A stretch of DNA of 64,000 bases. Origin: Drosophila pseudoobscura. Its lineage: Eukaryota; Arthropoda; Insecta; Diptera; Drosophilidae. Each line of letters starts with the position of its first letter. The first letter of the stretch is position 1. A program made the translations under genes and the position numbers. Shown piece by piece: positions 1 through 11,294 of the stretch. The stretch covers positions 6,833,001 through 6,897,000 of the forward strand of contig NC_046681.1 of NCBI RefSeq assembly GCF_009870125.1, read 5' to 3'. The notes below the pieces were generated by a model. The model ran no database searches. It was given only the letters and a program-made list of their open reading frames with translations, and had not been told where the DNA came from.

Positions 1-1711
1 CATAATCAACAGGTTGATATATATTCTAAACAAATTATTAGCTTCGCTTGTGGTTTCGCAGACATTACGAATACATCATATCGTGCAAACCGTAACGCTC
101 CTTCCTTATTATCGACTAACATTGGTTTGCTCAGCTTTACATTTTCATTTTCATTTTCACTTTCACTTCGATTTTCATTTGATCATTTTCCGTTCTCGGG
201 AGACTTTTCGCTAGTGTACGTGTGGGCATGTAAAAGGCATTTGTTCGGTTCCTCTGATTTCTCCTTTAAAGTTATTTGTATTTTAAACATTCGTTTGGTT
301 ACATGCTCGCACATATGTACATAAGTATTTATGCATCCACAAGGGTAGACAAGGGTCCTGCCTGCTAGGCGCTTGCTTCTCCGTTGGAAGAACAGAACTC
401 AACTCCTCCGAAAACCCAGAACGCGCACCTCAGTCGATCGGGGAGCGAAATAAATGATGTTTTGGTTGTTTGGTTGAGTTCCAATCAGCTAAATCGTATC
501 TATCGTATTTATTTGGTAAACTAAAGCGTGATCTGAGGCGCATTAAGTTCGCGCAGTGATATAGTTCGATATAATCGTGTGTTCGTGTACTCTCGCATAT
601 GCTCCAAACAAAATTGACATTTCCAAACTGGTTTAAAAACTAATATTGCTCTTGGTTAAACGAGTTAAGAGTTAAGCGATCCTTTGTGTCTAGTAGTCCC
701 TTCGGGGTTTACTTCTCTTGTGCTGTAACAACAATACAATTCCTTATTAGCTTACGAGTCCAAACGAAGGTCTAGTTCAAACAGAAACAGAACGATTCGG
801 TTGCTTAGAGTGTAAATCAACAAAATTGTGTCTAATTGATGTAACAATTGCTTTTGTTTGGTTTATGTATCAACAATCAATGCAACGCGCACGCCACCGG
901 TCGCAAAACTCTACGAGTATTTCTATTTGCATGTAAAATGTGTAATAAACAGACAAACGGACAGGACAGGTTGAAATGCCGGGGATTGAACACACTAAAA
1001 TGCACGGCGTGCGCGTCCCTCCTTCCATTTGACGACGCTTTAGCTTTAATTAACATTATTCACAATTTCTTTAGTTATCATCTTACTATACAAGCTCTCT
1101 CTCTCTCTCTCTGTCGTCTACGATTTGCGTAATTCGTTAACAATATTCTGCCTACTGTACTGAATGATTCCCGAACACTCGTACAACTTTCGACCCAAGC
1201 TGCGTTCACCTAAAAGAAATCTCTGACAGAGAATTTACAAATCCTTGAAGCATCTGCTGAAGTTGGGGAAGCGTTTGAACAATTTTACATATAATTGAGT
1301 TACAATTTTCTTCATTTAAATTTTCTGTTAAACATTTCATTCGTGTGAACAACTTATTTGGAGTTTTATGCCTTTCCTTCCGTTCCGTGTATTGCAAAAA
1401 TGTGCAAATGTCTATCTGTGTGGCTCGTGTCTGCTGGCGTATAAAAAATTGTTACTAATATTTGTTTCGTTTGCGTTCACGTTTAGCGTAGACAAATTGT
1501 ACAGAATGACGTTTCGTTCCGTTCCGTTCCATCGAATGATTGGATTTGGAATGGTATTGGTATTGGTATTGGGATTGGGTGCTACGATCGGGTGTAACGA
1601 CTGTCGTTCGAAATGGAATCTCTTGTTGATATCGCAAATGAGAACAGCGACCAAATAAATTAGCCAGGCACATGTTGAATCTCAATCTCTGAACTAGAGC
1701 CTGGCCCAGTG
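1..1711. other. noncoding, probable 3-prime UTR or flank of the minus-strand gene(s)
   Basis: No convincing coding region is seen. The short ORFs use non-ATG starts or are low complexity. The stretch has a CT tract at 1095-1112 and a GGTATT-type short repeat around 1552-1580. The first clear minus-strand AATAAA (TTTATT on the plus strand) downstream of the 1712-3421 ORF lies near 505-515. A long 3-prime UTR for the minus-strand transcription unit is therefore possible, but this is inference. Confidence 0.4.
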
Positions 1712-3421
1712 TCAGACGGGGTGGCTCTGACTCTGACTCTGACTCGCCTGCCCGTTCTTCGAGGGGGCGGAGGTCTTCTGCTGGCGCGCCACCAGTCGAC
1801 GCTCCCGCCAACGGTCGATGGGCGTGTAGCAGCACCTGAAGAAGGGGGGCGCCCGCGTGCTGGACGAGCTGCTGCTGGCGCTGGCGCTGTTGCTTAGCTT
1901 GGCCAGCGACTCCACGGTCAGCTCCGTCTGCACGCCACTGGTGGTCAGCCGCGTCTCCGCCTGGTACTGGTACTGGTACAGTGGCGGCGGAGTCGCGGCC
2001 AGGGGGGCACCCGCCTTGCAGATGACACTGGGCGGCTCCATCTCGTGCAGCTCAAAGCTGTTTGAGCTGCTGTTGGTCGAGGGCCGGAACTCGTGCGAGC
2101 TGCTCTCGACCATGGCAGTGCGATAGGTAGCGGCAAAGTAGTTTGTCTCCAGGTAGTGGCAGGACTCGAACAGATAGTCGTCGAACTGCTGCAGCCGCAC
2201 CGAGCTGGCGGCACTGGAGTTGTGCCCGCCAGAGGCAAAGCGCTGGCTCTGCTTGTGCGACTGCGTGGATGGTGATGGCGGCGATGGCGGCATCATTATC
2301 AGCGAGCTCGACGCCATGGGTGGACGTGGACGCGGAGGCGGACGCTGTTGTCTTTGCTTCATATCAACAATTTCTATTTCTTCTATATCACTAAAACTAT
2401 TTAACTGTTTCAACAAATAATGCACATCATTTCGTTTCATTTGATTATCCTCGTCGTGGTGGGGATGATCATCGTTAAGGGCGACTGCTTCGTTATCCTC
2501 CTCTTCCTCTTCCTCTCCTGATTCTGGTTCTAGTTCTGCTTCTTCTCCAGCTTCTTGTTCTTCCTCCTGCGCCGTTGCTATCGATCTGTGTGCTGCAAAT
2601 GTTAATGGAGTGCTGGCAACGGCGCCTGAGCCACGATCTAATCTTGGTGTCCCCTTGAGGGTGTTGATCTTCCTGATCGCATCATGTTGCTGCTGCTGCT
2701 GCTGATGTTGCTGCTGCTGCTGTTGTTGCGGCTGCTGCTGCTGCTGCTGCTGTTGGGGAATCAACTCTGGATAGGCCAAATTGAAGCGCTGCTGCAGTGT
2801 GGCACTGCTCAGCTGGGGCAGCGTTGTCACTGCCGACGCTGCCGCTGGGGCCCTCTCCAGGGTTGAGTCGATGATGCGGTTGAATTTAGCTAATGCACTT
2901 GATGCTGCGGCTGCCGATGAACTGGATGCTGCCGATGGTGTTCTGGTTGCGGTGATCTTAGTTGTAGGTTGTTCGTTAAGTTGAGGCACTGTTGTGACGG
3001 TTCGTAGATTATCACCAGCACGATGGCAACGCCCACTGCCCTGAGCGTTATCCGCGACGACTACTGAGCTGACGGACTGAGACTCCTCCTCCTCCTCTTC
3101 ATCCTCCTCTTCCACGCGGAACTCAGCCTCAGCCTCATCGTCATCGCAGACGTCCTCATCAACATCATCAATATCAACGCCATCCTGCAACGTCTCCTGC
3201 ACATTCAAATTGAGATTGAGGTGGAGCTGCTGCCGGAGCAGCAGGCGGCTCGTCTTCGTCTCGAAGCCAGGCACATTCGGTGGTGCGCCCGCTCCTCCCC
3301 CCAATCCGCGGCCGGCGGCTATGACGGCCGCCGCCCTCTGCTGTGCCGTTGCCTTAGCTAAATTCTTTTGTAGTATCAACCTCCTCGACGAAATGATGTC
3401 ATTATTGTCGCTCCCCCGCGA
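1712..3421 (-). CDS. long polyQ/acidic low-complexity ORF, unrecognised; 5-prime end unresolved
   Basis: The frame is open from just after a TAA at 3422-3424 to a TGA at 1712-1714, about 569 codons. The product is Ser/Gln/Glu rich. It has an acidic block (DEDEEEEEE type) about 90 residues in, a polyQ/H block encoded by CAG repeats at 2685-2755, a second Glu-rich block, a proline-rich stretch and an Arg-rich tail before the stop. More ordered-looking segments are NDVHYLLKQLNSFSDIEEIE and SVRLQQFDDYLFESCHYLE. I do not recognise the family. There is no ATG in the first half; the first in-frame ATG is at about residue 320 (MKRNDVHYLL). So the N-terminal half needs an unseen 5-prime exon, a non-ATG start, or passage through two stops from the YjbQ-family exon, which is in the same frame. 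No canonical polyadenylation signal separates the two ORFs. The length and typical fly low-complexity make-up favour real coding sequence. Confidence 0.55.
   Translation of the reverse strand, partial: SRGSDNNDIISSRRLILQKNLAKATAQQRAAAVIAAGRGLGGGAGAPPNVPGFETKTSRLLLRQQLHLNLNLNVQETLQDGVDIDDVDEDVCDDDEAEAEFRVEEEDEEEEEESQSVSSVVVADNAQGSGRCHRAGDNLRTVTTVPQLNEQPTTKITATRTPSAASSSSAAAASSALAKFNRIIDSTLERAPAAASAVTTLPQLSSATLQQRFNLAYPELIPQQQQQQQQPQQQQQQQHQQQQQQHDAIRKINTLKGTPRLDRGSGAVASTPLTFAAHRSIATAQEEEQEAGEEAELEPESGEEEEEEDNEAVALNDDHPHHDEDNQMKRNDVHYLLKQLNSFSDIEEIEIVDMKQRQQRPPPRPRPPMASSSLIMMPPSPPSPSTQSHKQSQRFASGGHNSSAASSVRLQQFDDYLFESCHYLETNYFAATYRTAMVESSSHEFRPSTNSSSNSFELHEMEPPSVICKAGAPLAATPPPLYQYQYQAETRLTTSGVQTELTVESLAKLSNSASASSSSSSTRAPPFFRCCYTPIDRWRERRLVARQQKTSAPSKNGQASQSQSQSHPV
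2685..2755 (-). repeat. CAG/CAA repeat encoding polyglutamine
   Basis: On the plus strand this is a TGC/TGT-type trinucleotide run. Read on the minus strand in the ORF frame it gives two Gln blocks separated by Pro and His. Such opa-like repeats are common in Drosophila regulatory proteins and vary in length between strains. Confidence 0.85.
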
Positions 3422-3454
3422 TTACCGGCTGTCGCGGGTGGAGCGAGGCCGCCC

Positions 3455-6400
3455 CTAACTGGACGTGCTGGCGATGGGCGAGACGGGTGACAGCGGGCTG
3501 CGGGCCTGCTCGCGCGGGCAGCCTGTCAGCGTGATCACCAGCTTGCGGGAGCCGGCCTGGTCGCGGTGCTCGCACAGCCAGACGCCCTGCCACGTGCCCA
3601 GCGAGAGCTTGCCGTCCGTAATGGGGATTGTCAGTGAGCTGCCCAGGAAGCAGGCCTTCACGTGTGCGGGCTGCAAGTCACACAAATACAAGGTTCATTA
3701 GGTAAATCTGCCACAATCCAGACAATGGCCTGTCGCTGTGGACTCACCATGTCGTCGGGTCCCTCGCACGAGTGTCTGTAGGGCAAGCCTTCGGGAACTA
3801 TTTTGTTCAACATCATCTCCATATCGTCTCTGCAAAGCGGATAGTCTCCGGATTAGCTCAAGTGATACATATGTATAGATTTTAGGATCCAATTCGCTCA
3901 CCTGACGTCTGGATCCCAGCTTTCGTTTAACGCCAAACTCGCCGAGGTGTGAAGAACTGCAAGCAGAGAAACAAAGTCAATTAGTGTGCGGGCAGGCGCT
4001 GTGCGACTAATCGCAATCATAATCATAATCTGTGGAGTGATTGGTCGGTCTCCTGGTTATTAGACCAGCACGAGGCGTTGGCTTGGCTCGGCTCAGCCAC
4101 CAATGCATTTGCAATTGAGTTGCAACGCCAATTAGTCCCCACACTTGCACTCAGCGGACCCAGCAGTGGGAGGCCAACTAATGAAAGTCAGGCATGGAAT
4201 GTTAATGGATACTTTTCATGGATTATATGACAAGGCAAGATCATGTATGCCGTGAGCATTTGGCATGCACTCGAGTGTAAGCGTCAATGGGTGTTTACCC
4301 CATTTTATGAGCCACTGAATGAACACAAGATGCATTTTCCACGTGTGCGGGGATTTTACTTTCAACAGTCGACTGTATGTTTTATCCCCATAAACTAGAG
4401 ATCTGCGTGGCTTCACTCACACCATCCAAAGTCCAATATAATGCATTTGATTCGAATTGAGTGACTGCCAGGCATTCACAGCATTCGGTACTCAGGAATA
4501 CTCGATTGAGTTCGTTTGAAATGAAATAAATGGCATATCCAAAGACATTCGATGTATTTTGAGACATCCCCTTTCATATTTTTAAGATCAGTGACTTCAG
4601 TCGGTTATTACAAAAGAGTTGCAAAATATAATTAGCTAAGGGTTTTTAGAAGGCACTGTAGTCGAGGTTGGGAAAACCCTTGGATTTAACCCTCTAATGG
4701 GTCAAGAAGGGACGCTTTAAAGGCTGATAATTCCAACTAGATATTTGAGTTCGATCTGTGGGCAGTTCCAAAGTGTCTATGGTGCTTTCTGATTTACTAT
4801 GATACTAATAAATGTGTACATAACTACAATATAGCTCCTCGAGTACCAGGGCAAGCTCTCAAACAAAATACAATCATCTCATAGCTTAGACTTTCACATG
4901 GCGGCCCTGTTCTCTGTGCAACAATGCCCATGTCTTATTCGGAATCACTTTGTTTGACACATTTATCGTATGGCATGTGGCATTGCCCAGGTAGGGCCCG
5001 ACATGGGCATGTGTGGACATCGGCATCGGAATCGGAATCGAACAACAATTGCCTACACTCCGGGCCGGAATTGGCCAACTGCCAGCGCCCAAATGGCAGG
5101 CAGAGCCCCCAAAGTGAATAGTTTAAACTGTGTTTAGTGTTAATAATAAATATGAGTGGAAGAGCCCCACAAAAACACTTAAATTTGCACACTAATTGCG
5201 TATTCATGAATAAAAGACAGAGACACAAAGAGGGACTGGGTTGGATGATGGAGAGGAGGGAAAATTAGTTTAGTCAAATCCCCGAGATGTAATTTTCCGG
5301 CCTAGAGCCGGTGTTTGTGGGCATAGAACCCGAAAAATCCAAAATAATTTGAGAAACGATTAGATTATGTCATGTTGAACACGTGCACGTGTCAATGGCA
5401 TCGGGAATTCGAAGATTACGTATACGAGTACGGCGTACAGCTGGCGGGGCCTGAGGACACTCGGACAATGCAAACGAAACTCAAAGTGACAGTCGAAGGG
5501 CTACAAAGGGAGGGGAACAATTTACAAATTGATTGCAGCGGGGCGCCTGGAAAGGGATGAGAAAAAGGGAACAAGCCCCCAACACTAAGTCGGGCCTCAA
5601 ACACTGTCTAAACACACAGACATATTATGTACACACACATGTCCCCATCGCATCGCAGCACATCAGCCCACCGCACCGTTTTAAATATGTTAATGGCCTA
5701 AACATAATTGTGTGTGTCTGCGATGCCTTTGAGTGGCATTGGAGCAGGAGCAGCAGCAGGAGCAGGAGGAGGCTCCACGCCACTGTTCGCTTAACTGGCG
5801 CATCCGCCTGGAATAGTCCTCGACTGACACTTTTTTGCCATTGCACCAAACCATAAACGGAATGCAATGCAGGGCCCGCCACACGGCACACGGCAGGAAA
5901 GCGGAAGAGTGCTAAGCGGTGGTCGGACCGCGGCTCGAGGGATGCCTCTAATATGATTTAGCCCTGGAGTTAGCGGTGGGTCGGGGTCGGATCCGGAGTA
6001 GTGTGGCCTGCGTCAGGGGTCCTGCGGAACAAGGGCCCTGTTTGCCTATGGCAGCCAGCCACAGCGAAGCCTCGCGAGCTAATAAACGTTTATGCGCTGA
6101 ACGAAATAGTCGAGGCAGTTGATGCCTTACCAAGTGGGGGTATAAATCATTATGGGCTCCTATATAACCTAGGATATGTAATGCCTAGTGATCAGGGGTG
6201 AACAGTGGTCCTTCCTGCGGTGTATCCCTATCCTTCCTGCTCCAAATCCAAATCTGTTGCAGATATTTTGCCTCAGTGTAGGAGGCATCGTTAAGTAGCA
6301 GGTGGCATCGTTTTTGCCGGCTGTTCGGCTGTTCTGCTGTGTCGGGCGGGGCTTTGGGGGTTTGTCTGTGTTCCGGGCACATGTAGCAGGCGGTTAGGCA

Positions 6401-9400
6401 CTACAAAAGTTGCTAATGTTTTTAAAGAGGCCTTTTTATTATACAAAGTCAAACATTCTGACGGCCCAAGCCCCAACACAGGCATAAAGCACACACACAC
6501 ACACAACCGCAATAATCTCATACTTATACATGTGTGTGTGTGTGTGGGTAAATATGTATTTACATATATACTGTATACATCAGGATACCCCTCATGCTCA
6601 ACAATGGGCTCTGCACAACTCAACTTGACTCGGATCTCGACTCATTCATTCATTTAAGCCCGTACAAACGCGTACAATACGAGTATACAGACACACATAC
6701 ACACACAAGTATTCATGCAAACACGCACCCACCCACACACAGACAGCCAGAAGTCACGTGAGTGTATTGTGCATTACATAATGCTGTGGATAAGGAAGCT
6801 CTTAGATGCAACAACCGTCTTATACAGGGTCGCGAGAGGCAGGAATCAGGGAACACCCAGCAGCGGCAGTGGCAGCGGCAGGTGCTGCTGCACCCAAACG
6901 GAACCAGTTCCAGTTCCAGTTCCATTCATATCACGGGAATCAAAGACACGGAACAGAGCACTCTATTCAAGTGCTGATGTACCCGAACCGTGCAGAAATC
7001 GGAAAAATCCCATCGGCAGGTGCTGCTGCACCCCAGCGAAATCAGTTACAGACCTTTTTGCATAAATAATATTGATTTATTGGCAGCGCAGCATTTGCGG
7101 TTCATAAGCGAGCGATTTTAATGCTAAGCAAGACCCCAACACGAACAGCAACACCAGCAGGCCAGAAGAAGCCAGGCGGACACAAGCAGGCCGGAACGAA
7201 ACGGAACGGAACGAAACAAAACGAACAGAACAGAACGCACACAACGGAAGCCGAAAGTATGACACACAGCACACATGGCACGTTTTTTAGCTGCCTCCTT
7301 TTGCAGTGCTTTCGTTGCCTCTCGTTTGCTCTTTCCCTTTCGCATTCTCGTTCGGCGTTGTCGTCACGAAATTGTATCCAAAAAAAGAAAGAGAAATGGC
7401 GGAGGACGCCCACACAAATATATTCCTAATGCTGAAGGCTCCACCGAAACTCCCTACTTCATTTGGCACCCCTTCTCCGCCGCTCTCCCGTTCGCCTCCT
7501 CAAATTGGTTTCGCTTTCGGTTTCTGTTGATTTATTTGGTGTGTGGCTCCTCTTTCGCCCCACGCACACCCCCCAAAATGACATTCGCTGGCGGAGGGAG
7601 TCATTTCCCTGTTGTTCTTTTGCAGCTTTCCCCTGTTCCACCGTCCCTCTGTTCCATTTTTGTTTGAGAAATATACTCGGGTCCTTTGTAAATTGAAGTT
7701 GAGCCATTTATGTACATATACGATCTTGCGATTATGAAGCAAATTGCTGTCGAGGGCGTCAGTCTATATTCGGAGAGTATATCCTTAAATGTCATCAGGA
7801 ACTTCACTTGAAACGACGACTCAACAGCGATGACTTTAAGCTTTAACGGAACATGTGTACGTAGAAATGTATCTTTAGCTCTGATTCAGGGCAATACAAG
7901 TTAAAGTTTAGAGTCTGCTATGGTTCCTTTTTTCGATATTTAACAATTCCTGTCAATCCTTAGCATACCACTCCCATCGCTCCCACACAATGGGGCACAT
8001 TTGATGCTCGACTCGAGATTCGCAGGGAGTTGTTAGTTTTTATAGTTGTTGTTAGACTCCTCTCAATTTTACAGAGTAGTATGATAAATACTTCGTAGTT
8101 TCATAAATCCTATTCGAACTTTTAGTGTTCCAGTGACTGTAACTTGAAGATTCAAGATTGAAGGCAAGAGCCTTTCCAGAAAGGAAACCAAGAGGTTAAA
8201 AAAACCAATCGAAACATTCATTAGGTCCACCTTAACCATTCTTATTATTGCTGGCCGGCCCCAAGTCCCTTTTACCTTCTCTGAATCTAACATTTGAATA
8301 AGGAATTGAACGAAAGCCCAAACAAATCATGGAGTGCCTCCCCCCCACCAATTAGTTTTTCTATACGCGAGAATGCACGATTATTGTGCCTGGAAATGGA
8401 GAGGCGAGGTCCCTGCTATACGTATGCAGGTTGCAGCGCCCCCTTCCCCCCGGATGAATGGTCATTGTGTGGCCAGACAAGTGTGAGACTGTCTATAGGT
8501 ATGTACATATGTGTTCCGATGTGGGCCCCGACCTTTCTGCACACCGAAGGAAGTCTGTATGAATATTAATAATACGAAGGAAAAGGGCCAGCAAGGAGGC
8601 AAGTCACTGCGGGAAACTATTGTATGTATTCCGCTGTTTCTCCCCCCGATTCAGGCTCTGGTGGATATATCATTTTTTTAGTATTTCCCCGCATTCCATT
8701 ATACTTACATATTTCTTGTTTGTTTGTTTGTGTTTCGTGCTTCTGCTTCACGTTTTGCTTCGGGTTTTTTTTTCTGTTTTGTGTTTTGTGTTTAACAAGT
8801 TACCGTTACATTTGGCTTATATTTTGTGTATTTGTGATTTGTGTGTCCTCTGGCACCTCTGCCCCATCCCCATCCCCATCCCCTTCCGCTATCCGCTCCC
8901 TCCATTGTTTGTGCATTTCCCCATAGAAACAATGGAGGACATGGGCGGTACGAGGGGAGGGTAGGGTAGGGTAGTGTATTCAGGTCAATAGTAAAAGACA
9001 ACAACATATGGCAAGGTTGCTTTGAAATTATTTTTCCTATTTTTTTTTTTCGAAATTAACTTTTTTTCCGCCTCGCCAAGGGACAGAGATTGAAAACGGA
9101 AAGAGAAAGGGAAAGACCGAATGATTGCATTTAGTTTTTCTTTTTTTGCATGGCAGTAACCTTACCCCCTTTGCCCCCCAGTATGTAGTGTAGTATCCTC
9201 CCAGTAAAGTGTGTCTAATTAGGAAGTCCTTTTAAGAAAATCAATAAACATGTCTTGACCTCAATTAGATTCCGCTTACAGTTCACAAAACAATACACGT
9301 ACTACAGTGAGCACCCCAGACAACAAACACGCACAAGAGATCTTACAGAAGGAAGGAAAAGGACGGAGGGGCAGGAGAAGGAGAGTGGTGCTATTGAGGG

Positions 9401-9444
9401 ACACACGTGCTTTTGATTTGGCCAAAAGACGAAGCGAAAGAAAG

Positions 9445-9480
<36 letters not shown>

Positions 9481-11294
9481 CAGAATGTTCGTAATAATAA
9501 AGACCTGCCTTCCTGCCTGCCTGCAATGTGCTGGCTAAGACGATTTGTGGCCCAGAGACGTGGCAAAGGGGTATGTAGGGGGCAGGGCAGGGCAGGGCTG
9601 AGCTGGGCAGGGGTTCGCCCCGAGCATTCACACGCCATAGCCACAGACCATGACATGAAGACGACGACGATTGCTTTTCACTTTAGTCAACTTTAGCCCC
9701 AACTCCCTTTCAGCCTTGCAGCGAGCCCTGCCCCTACAGCGCCCCTGGCCTCGCGCGTCAACTGGCGTTTTATGATACGATTTTATTTATTTGCCCACGG
9801 AGCAAGAGCAAGAGGGAGAGGAAGAGGCAAAGGCAGAGGAGCCGCAACACTGAACGCGCGTCCTGGCATTGTAATACGAACTGTCAACAAGAAGCTGCCT
9901 CGAAGGCAGAGGCAAGCAGCTCTGGAGGTTCCTCTCCCCCCTGTGCCCCCTTCATCCTGCCCCAGCTTCGTGTTTCGTGTGCACTCTCTCTCTTCTCTCT
10001 CTCTCCAAAGCGCACCAGAATTAGTGTGTAGTGTGAAAGTGTGGAGATACTTGGGATAACTGCAATTCAGAGGTTATTGCGAATGCATCCCGAGTGCGGA
10101 ATACAAAGATCAAACAGCCAAGAGACCCGCTTTTGCTAGATGATAGGATGCTATATGAATAGATGGATTGAAAACCCCCTGAGCTACGAGTGATCAAAAC
10201 CAAGGCAAACAAAAACTTCAATCCTTATTATGGCGCCTCCTTTTTTGGGGTTCCGTTCAATGGATCCTCCTCTTGTCGCAATAAACCCCAACAAGACATC
10301 TCCCATTTAATTTCGGAGAACTCTGTCTCCTCGCCATGTGGGTCAGCGACGCAGCCATCCACACAGTTTAGCCATGTTTAGACATAGTCAGAGGATTCGC
10401 ACACAAAAGACACTTTTCGCCATTCCAGTCGAATGTCAATCGTGATTTTCGGCATCCATCCCAGGAGAGTGACCAGAAGAAGGAGTGCAATAGATGCCCC
10501 AGTGTAGTTTAACCCAGTTACTTAGTAATATAAATGAGCTGGGACCCCTTCCGTGCTCCCATTCTGCCCTGTCCTATACTCTTTTTGGTGTACAGTACTA
10601 TATGCCATTTGCTATGCAAGCTCCACATTCTGCTTCTGCTTCTGCTTCTACTTTTTGTCCAAGTGAACTTTGCACTAAATGTGGACGCCTTGGCCGTGCC
10701 GAGATTCCCCGAGAGAAATCCAATCCCAGAGTTGTTGGGGAGGCGGGGCGGGGAGTGTGGACAAAGGAAATGTGATGCCAAAACGAGTGACAGTGGGACC
10801 CGATGAACAGAGCAGGAAAAACTTTCCGATTGCCGAGCTTCGAGCGAATAGCCTTAAAAAGTTGTTATTTGATGAGCAAGCTTCTCGACAGACTGGAGAG
10901 TATAAATCGTTATGGAAGGGAGGAGGGAACGCCGGGATGACATGATGTATTCCACCCCAACCCCCCGCCAGATGGTCCACAATTAACTGACATTTGAGCC
11001 AATGCTTTCGGCCTTAATCTGCATTCGGTAGGCCATCAATAACCTCCTGGGGGGACGTGTAGGTCCACTCTACTCACTCTGCATATGACAAAGTCCCACG
11101 GAGAAGTGCGCCAGCTCCGGCATCTGTCTGAGGATCTCCTCGGTCACCAGATGGACGCCGCGGTGCTGCGGCCTTAGATTGATTTTGCGCTGAAACCACG
11201 CTGAGCCGATTTGGAGGCCCACGATGGCGTTGCCGTCGCCAGCGCCGGCCACGGCCCCGCCGCCGCGCCCGCTCCGATGATTGGCCGAGGCCAT
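3455..11294 (-). CDS. YjbQ/UPF0047 family protein, 4 coding exons
   Basis: Coding exons on the minus strand are 11078-11294, 3902-3956, 3748-3829 and 3455-3670. All have GT..AG ends and matching phases, and the product is 189 aa. The first ATG in frame is at 11292-11294 in a strong context (ACCATGG). The frame is open further upstream but only with a GTG, so 11294 was chosen. Family hallmarks are WFQRKINLRPQHRGVHLVTE (residues 33-52), HTSAS (75-79), LNESWDPDVRDD (82-93), YRHSCEGPDDMPAHVKA (108-124) and the signature SLTIPI..G..LGTWQGVWLCEHRD (130-155). YjbQ-like proteins are small trimeric proteins widespread in bacteria, archaea and many eukaryotes. The E. coli member has weak thiamine-phosphate synthase activity and the physiological role is unsettled. 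The Ala/Gly/Ser-rich N-terminus and the PREQARSPLSPVSP tail lie outside the conserved core. Intron 1 is 7.1 kb and the other two are short. Confidence 0.9.
3957..11077 (-). other. intron 1 of the YjbQ-family gene (7.1 kb)
   Basis: The donor GTGAGT (plus-strand ACTCAC at 11072-11077) and the acceptor ending in GCAG (3957-3960) bound a large intron. Inside I see only low-complexity DNA: CA/TG tracts near 6490-6545, a GA run at 9449-9476 and pyrimidine-rich blocks. No nested gene or RNA gene could be supported. Confidence 0.7.
9449..9476 (+). repeat. (AG)14 microsatellite
   Basis: An uninterrupted AG dinucleotide run within the big intron of the YjbQ-family gene. It could serve as a GAGA-factor binding site, but no flanking regulatory context was identified. 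Confidence 0.9.
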
